Shown here: one piece after another, positions 60,052 through 64,000 of the stretch
How positions within the stretch are numbered: position 1 is the first letter of the stretch
Layout of the letters: the number at the start of each line of letters is the position of its first letter
Origin: JABCPE02 sp963516475
Lineage (GTDB): Bacteria; Bacteroidota; Bacteroidia; Flavobacteriales; Weeksellaceae
Reading direction: 5' to 3'
DNA: 64,000 nucleotides
NCBI GenBank assembly: GCA_963516475.1
Contig: CAUQBR010000001.1
Coordinates: 124,001-188,000, forward strand
Notes under the pieces: generated by a model
Told to the model about the DNA's origin: nothing
Database searches by the model: none
Seen by the model: only the letters and a program-made list of their open reading frames with translations
Made by a program: the position numbers and the translations under genes

Positions 60052-61401
60052 TTATCTATTCTCCAACCACTCCACTATACCATCATAGAGGGTATCTATA
60101 TTTCCTGCACCTACCGTGAGCAGAACATCGAAATCCTTACTTTTGATTTTATCAAATGCAGCCGCAAGGGTAGAAATTTCTTTATTTTGCAAATTTACTT
60201 TTTCTAACAACCACTCGGAAGTAATTTCGGAAAAATTTTCTTGTAATTCTCTCGCTGGGTAAATATCCAGAAGTAACAATTCGTCTGCTTTGGACAGACT
60301 TTCCGCGAAACCATCAGCGAAATCCTTCGTTCTGCTGAAAAGATGCGGCTGAAAAACCACCAAAAGTTTTTTATCAGGATTAAATTCTCGGATGGAATTT
60401 ATCACTGCATTCAGCTCCGTCGGGTGGTGGGCGTAGTCATCCACATAGATTTTCCCATTGACATATTTATGTCTAGTGTAGCGGCGTTTTATCCCTTTGA
60501 AACCAGCTATTGCTTTCTTCAAAACCTCAAAATCCACTCCAAGATGATGAAGCAGGGCCAATGCTCCTGTGGCGTTTTCCACATTATGTATCCCTGGGAT
60601 TTCCCACTCAAACTGATGAGTTTCTCCATCTTTTGTATGAAAATCAAAACTGATTTTTTCGCCTTTCATTTGGAGGTTATCGGAGTAATAATCCGCCTTC
60701 TCATTTACTGCATAAGTCTGGGCATTTCTAGTAATTTTTATTCCTTTTCTTACAAAAAGCTGGCGGTCATCTGGAACCAAATTCGCAAAATCCTCAAAGC
60801 CCTGTTCTATATTTTCTTTGTCACCATATATATCGAGATGGTCGGCATCCGTAGAAGTTATTATCGCCCAGTCTGGTGACAGATTGAGAAAACTTCGGTC
60901 GTATTCATCGGCTTCCAAAACGGAATATTGATTGCCATTAAACATAAAATTAGACCCAAAATTCTCCGAAATCCCGCCTAAAAAAGCGGAAAACGGAAGT
61001 CCAGCCTCCTTACAGAGATGAGCCACAAGACAGGAAGTAGTCGTTTTCCCGTGAGTTCCCGCCACTGCGATGCATTCGGTATTTTCGGTAACCATTCCCA
61101 AGACTTTTGCTCGTTTCAAAACTGAAAATCCCTGCTGATTAAAATAATCCAAAATCTGCAGCTCCTTAATCGCTGGCGTAAAAATCACAAGTGTTTCAGC
61201 CTTATCTAAAGCGCTGATTTCCTCGGTAATTCCATCTTCGAACTGGATAGCAATTCCCTCTTCCTGCAGTTTTTTAGTCAGTTTGGTCTCGGTTTTATCA
61301 TATCCTAAAACATTCTTTCCCAGACTTTTAAAATACCTCGCAAGAGCGGACATTCCTATTCCTCCGATTCCTATGAAATAAAAGTTTTTATATTGTTTCA
61401 T
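60052..61401 (-). CDS. murC: UDP-N-acetylmuramate-L-alanine ligase
   Basis: Adds the first amino acid, L-alanine, to UDP-MurNAc in peptidoglycan synthesis. The 449-residue protein has the N-terminal UDP-binding motif YFIGIGGIGMSALARYF (about 8-24), the Mur ligase P-loop VAGTHGKTTTSCLVAHL (about 113-129), ITSTDADHLDIYGD (about 180-193), the GIHNVENATGALAL motif (about 269-282) and DDYAHHPTE (about 322-330). It belongs to the dcw cluster between the broken zinc-ribbon gene and ftsQ. Confidence 0.97.
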   Translation of the reverse strand: MKQYKNFYFIGIGGIGMSALARYFKSLGKNVLGYDKTETKLTKKLQEEGIAIQFEDGITEEISALDKAETLVIFTPAIKELQILDYFNQQGFSVLKRAKVLGMVTENTECIAVAGTHGKTTTSCLVAHLCKEAGLPFSAFLGGISENFGSNFMFNGNQYSVLEADEYDRSFLNLSPDWAIITSTDADHLDIYGDKENIEQGFEDFANLVPDDRQLFVRKGIKITRNAQTYAVNEKADYYSDNLQMKGEKISFDFHTKDGETHQFEWEIPGIHNVENATGALALLHHLGVDFEVLKKAIAGFKGIKRRYTRHKYVNGKIYVDDYAHHPTELNAVINSIREFNPDKKLLVVFQPHLFSRTKDFADGFAESLSKADELLLLDIYPARELQENFSEITSEWLLEKVNLQNKEISTLAAAFDKIKSKDFDVLLTVGAGNIDTLYDGIVEWLENR

Positions 61402-61417
61402 TTTTTGATATTCTAAT

Positions 61418-61947
61418 TCAAATTTTCGCTATTCTTTCTTCCACTTCTTTTATTTTACCAATCCAAAAATCAATGGCATCTTCGTTTTTTACAAAACCAT
61501 TTTTTGATTTTAGTTTTGAAGGAATTCGACAGATGTAATAAAAATTTTTGTCATTATCCCTTTGTATTTCAGCTTTACTTGCTGGTTCTGTTCTACTTCT
61601 AAAAAAACTTAAGTTGCTCTTCATAACCTTCCCTAATTCCTTTAAAATAGGCAAGTAGTGCATTTCTGTCTCGTGGGATGTAGCCTGGTCCTGAGCAGCC
61701 ACAGGAATGAAAGGTAATCCCTACTTGATAGAGTTTTTGGATATGCTCCCATGCTTTTTTATCATTTTTAGATGGCGAGGCGAAATTCTAGTCCCATATC
61801 TGCTATAGGTTTGCCACATTGAGGGCATTTGGCGATATCATTCTGCCTGCCTTCTCTGATGTCATAAAAAAGCCTTCTTTTAAAGGTTTTCCTACAATTA
61901 AAACATGCATAATGCGGTTTGTAAGAAACCATCGCATATCTACACAT
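61418..61947 (-). pseudogene. Zinc-ribbon-type hypothetical gene with two frameshifts
   Basis: Starting at the ATG at 61947 (three bases past murG), the frame reads MCRYAMVSYKPHYACFNCRK, with Cys-x2-Cys at 15 and 18 and a second pair in CPQCGKP, and stops after 59 codons. The reading continues in the next frame (KNDKKAWEHIQKLYQVG, then HSCGCSGPGYIP) to about 61605, then in a third frame from FRSRTEPASKAEIQRDND to the TGA at 61418. Removing one base at 61792-61794 (an AAA run) and one in the A7 run at 61601-61607 gives one protein of about 175 residues. The function is unknown. A 94-codon frame covering the end of this stretch begins out of frame. Confidence 0.7.
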
Positions 61948-61950
61948 TGG

Positions 61951-63072
61951 TTATTTGATTTTAATTATCTTAAAAATTTCATACACTATTTCCTTTGCTG
62001 CATTTGGTTTTGCAAAGAATTTTAGATTGCTGGACATTTCTTTTCTCAAATTCTCATCTTCGCAGATTTCCATCAGTGTATTCCAGAATTTTTCATTCAT
62101 TTCGGAATCTTTGACCATTTTGGCTGCATTTTTTTCTACCAAAGCCATCGCATTTTTGGTCTGATGGTCTTCTGCTGCATAAGGGAACGGCACCAAAAGA
62201 ATGGGCTTTCCTACCACTGCCAGCTCAGAAATCGCGATAGCTCCAGCTCTTGACACGATCACATCCGCCGCCGAGTATGCCAGCGCCATATCTGAGATAA
62301 ACTCCTTGATTTGAATACCTTGCTCATTACCTCCACATTGAGATATAATATCCTGATATTCAAGCTTTCCTGTCTGCCATACCAACTGGATATTTTTTTC
62401 CTTTAATTTAGGTAAAAGCTCTTTCCAAGCGTTATTCAGGGTTTTTGAGCCTAATGAACCGCCCACAGAAAGAATGGTAAGCTTATTCGGGTCTAAGCCC
62501 ATTTTTTCCTTCGCTTCTTTGGTATTTATAATATCTGTAACGATATTCTCTCGGATAGGATTTCCTGTAAATACCGCAGGAAGAAAGCTGCTCATATTGG
62601 GATATCCCATGAAAACGGCTTTGGCTCTTTTTCCGAGAAACTGATTGGTTTTCCCTAAAATGGAATTTTGTTCCTGTACAAAAATCGGAACGCCGAGAGA
62701 TGATGCCACATACAGAGCAGGGCCAGAGGCAAAACCACCTGTCCCGACAGCAAAATCTGGTTTAAAATTTTTAATAATTTTTCTCGCTTTCCATAAACTA
62801 GAAATAACTTTGAAAGGAAGACCGATGTTTTTAAGCAAATTACCTCTGTCAAAACCAGCGATATTCAGCCCTTCTATTCTAAATCCAGCCTGAGGGACTT
62901 TCTCCATTTCCATTTTTCCATTCGCTCCCACGAACAAAAACTCAGCATTAGGAAATCTGCTTTTAATCTCGTTAGCTATCGCCACAGCAGGGAAAATATG
63001 TCCTCCTGTGCCGCCGCCACTCATTAAAACCCTTATTTTTCGTTGTTCATTTGGTTTATCTTGATGCTCCAT
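61951..63072 (-). CDS. murG: UDP-GlcNAc--lipid I N-acetylglucosaminyltransferase
   Basis: Peripheral inner-membrane GT-B transferase forming lipid II. The 373-residue protein has the glycine-rich lipid I loop VLMSGGGTGGHIFPAVAIAN (about 15-34), FAVGTGGFASGPALYVASSL (about 107-126), EQNSILGKTNQFLGKRAK (about 134-151), SVGGSLGSKTLN (about 204-215), and the UDP-GlcNAc site SRAGAIAISELAVVGKPILLVPFP (positions about 275-298). It lies directly before the broken zinc-ribbon gene and after ftsW in the dcw cluster. Confidence 0.97.
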   Translation of the reverse strand: MEHQDKPNEQRKIRVLMSGGGTGGHIFPAVAIANEIKSRFPNAEFLFVGANGKMEMEKVPQAGFRIEGLNIAGFDRGNLLKNIGLPFKVISSLWKARKIIKNFKPDFAVGTGGFASGPALYVASSLGVPIFVQEQNSILGKTNQFLGKRAKAVFMGYPNMSSFLPAVFTGNPIRENIVTDIINTKEAKEKMGLDPNKLTILSVGGSLGSKTLNNAWKELLPKLKEKNIQLVWQTGKLEYQDIISQCGGNEQGIQIKEFISDMALAYSAADVIVSRAGAIAISELAVVGKPILLVPFPYAAEDHQTKNAMALVEKNAAKMVKDSEMNEKFWNTLMEICEDENLRKEMSSNLKFFAKPNAAKEIVYEIFKIIKIK

Positions 63073-63102
63073 TTCTTTTTATTTTTCAAAAATGATACTA
63101 AT

Positions 63103-64000
63103 CTATGCAATATCATTCATTTCTTTGGCGATTTGCTTTTCTCCCAGACCTTCCTCTCCTAAAACCTGTATCCTTGAACTGATATTTAAAACTATTCCGA
63201 GCTGAAGATAGGTAACCAGCATAGAAGTTCCCCCATAACTTATCAAAGGAAGCGGCTGCCCCGTAACAGGGATAATATTCACCGCAACGGCAATGTTCAC
63301 CGCCAATTGTAAAAATATCATCATCCCTATTGATAAAACCAATAAGGAACCATAAAATGTAGGTATTTTATTAGCGATGATGACTATCCGCATCAGCATG
63401 ATAAAGTAGGCACCCATCAGCATAACAGCCCCTAAAAATCCATATTCTTCAACAATGATAGCAAAAATAAAATCTGATGCAGACTGAGGAAGCGACTGTT
63501 TCAATGCACTTTTTCCTGGCCCCACACCTAAAAATCCTCCATGTACTATTGCGGCTTTAGCTTGATTGATTTGGTAATTTTTTGCTTTCAATGCTTCATT
63601 TTCAGACTCATTAAGCTTATCTGAATTAACGAATGTTTCCACCCTACTAATCCAAGTATGAACACGGGTATTTTTGAAAGTATTCGTATTCAATGCTATA
63701 AATAAAAACATAGTAACTCCAATGATAGCAACTGCCCCTATTCTTATAATATATTTCAATGGATACTGCCCCACAACCAATACCGCTATGGACATTAACA
63801 AAATCATAAGTGCTGTGGAACCGTTATCCTTGGCAATCAAAGCAAAAATGACCAAAATAGGCACAATAATCAAAGCATGATTCCAATAAGAAATCTTATC
63901 CTTATTTACAGGCATATTTTTCGCCAAATGACGGCAGAGATATACTATCAATACCAAATAAGCAAATGTAGACGGCTGAAATCTTACTGGCCCAAGTGAA
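63103..64000 (-). CDS. ftsW: Lipid II polymerase/cell division protein FtsW, cut by the window edge
   Basis: SEDS-family membrane glycosyltransferase for septal peptidoglycan. The frame stays open to the window edge, so the N-terminal third is missing. The visible part starts at GPVRFQPSTFAYLVLIVYL, matching the conserved FQPSE-type motif of SEDS proteins. Further motifs are KDNGSTALMILLMSIA, a long periplasmic loop (about 100-150 residues in), FAIIVEEYGFLGA and ITGQPLPLISYGGTS, the conserved P-L-P-x-x-S-Y-G-G-S site. The context (before murG in dcw) supports FtsW rather than RodA. Confidence 0.93.
   Translation of the reverse strand, partial: SLGPVRFQPSTFAYLVLIVYLCRHLAKNMPVNKDKISYWNHALIIVPILVIFALIAKDNGSTALMILLMSIAVLVVGQYPLKYIIRIGAVAIIGVTMFLFIALNTNTFKNTRVHTWISRVETFVNSDKLNESENEALKAKNYQINQAKAAIVHGGFLGVGPGKSALKQSLPQSASDFIFAIIVEEYGFLGAVMLMGAYFIMLMRIVIIANKIPTFYGSLLVLSIGMMIFLQLAVNIAVAVNIIPVTGQPLPLISYGGTSMLVTYLQLGIVLNISSRIQVLGEEGLGEKQIAKEMNDIA

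Noticed and set aside
61418..61702. A 94-codon open frame between murC and murG treated as an intact gene
   Set aside because: Its first part is the wrong frame of a longer broken gene; only the C-terminal half is in the original reading frame.
1..64000. tRNA, rRNA, CRISPR arrays, insertion sequences, prophage genes and integrases
   Set aside because: None was seen; gaps are short and hold promoters, terminators or the repeats listed, and no transposase or integrase motifs occur.

Overview
The window is a low-GC bacterial chromosome segment from the Bacteroidota, class Flavobacteriia, most likely a Weeksellaceae-type organism (Chryseobacterium/Elizabethkingia/Riemerella group). Several things point there: a SusC/SusD pair, a CtlX plus dimethylarginine-hydrolase pair, a long-tailed FtsZ, DUF2490-type secreted proteins, start codons with A-rich rather than Shine-Dalgarno leaders, and many copies of the Bacteroidota -7 promoter element TAnnTTTG, some with an upstream TTG. 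The genus is inferred from gene content and was not tested.

Layout. 1-4.2 kb (minus): cytidine deaminase, a PpiD-like periplasmic foldase and a repeat-containing secreted protein. 4.4-9.6 kb: class III aminotransferase, a START-fold protein overlapping a degenerate class IV aminotransferase, a YbhN-type membrane protein with panD, a frameshifted DUF2490 gene, and HU. 9.6-14.6 kb (plus): asnS, a small acidic protein, rpoN, folD, queE. 14.6-19.7 kb: glucosaminidase/LysM protein, ACC-deaminase-like enzyme, lon, aroQ. 19.8-26.4 kb (minus): small hypotheticals, aspartyl protease with PDZ domain, DUF4253 protein, ctlX, a DDAH-like enzyme, TM2 protein, enolase. 26.5-31.6 kb: AddA/RecB-like helicase-nuclease, MscS channel, glycosyltransferase. 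31.7-36.2 kb (minus): the rimP-nusA-infB operon, with a terminator-like hairpin in its leader.

36.3-46.6 kb (plus) is a surface-glycan operon: ugd, a DUF4261 protein, rfbB, a GtrB/ArnC-like glycosyltransferase, epimerase, ATP-grasp, HAD, wecE, a polytopic GT-C-like protein and rfbA. RfbA, RfbB and WecE together would make a dTDP-4-amino-4,6-dideoxyhexose. The GtrB-like enzyme and the polytopic protein suggest a lipid-carrier route to the cell surface. The epimerase/ATP-grasp/HAD trio sits inside this pathway and has no assigned step. A cluster of palindromic repeats with compensating stem changes separates this operon from argS.

46.9-55.8 kb: argS, a SusD/SusC pair, rnhB, a dicarboxylate/amino-acid symporter and a small secreted protein. 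55.8-64 kb (minus): the division and cell-wall (dcw) cluster ftsW-murG-murC-ftsQ-ftsA-ftsZ. It is interrupted between murG and murC by a zinc-ribbon-like gene carrying two frameshifts. ftsW runs off the right edge.

No rRNA, tRNA, CRISPR array, integrase, transposase or prophage was seen. The most notable observations are the class IV aminotransferase that appears to have lost its PLP lysine, the glycan operon with its orphan ATP-grasp/HAD pair, the covarying hairpin repeats, the candidate attenuator before rimP, and two genes broken by single-base frameshifts.
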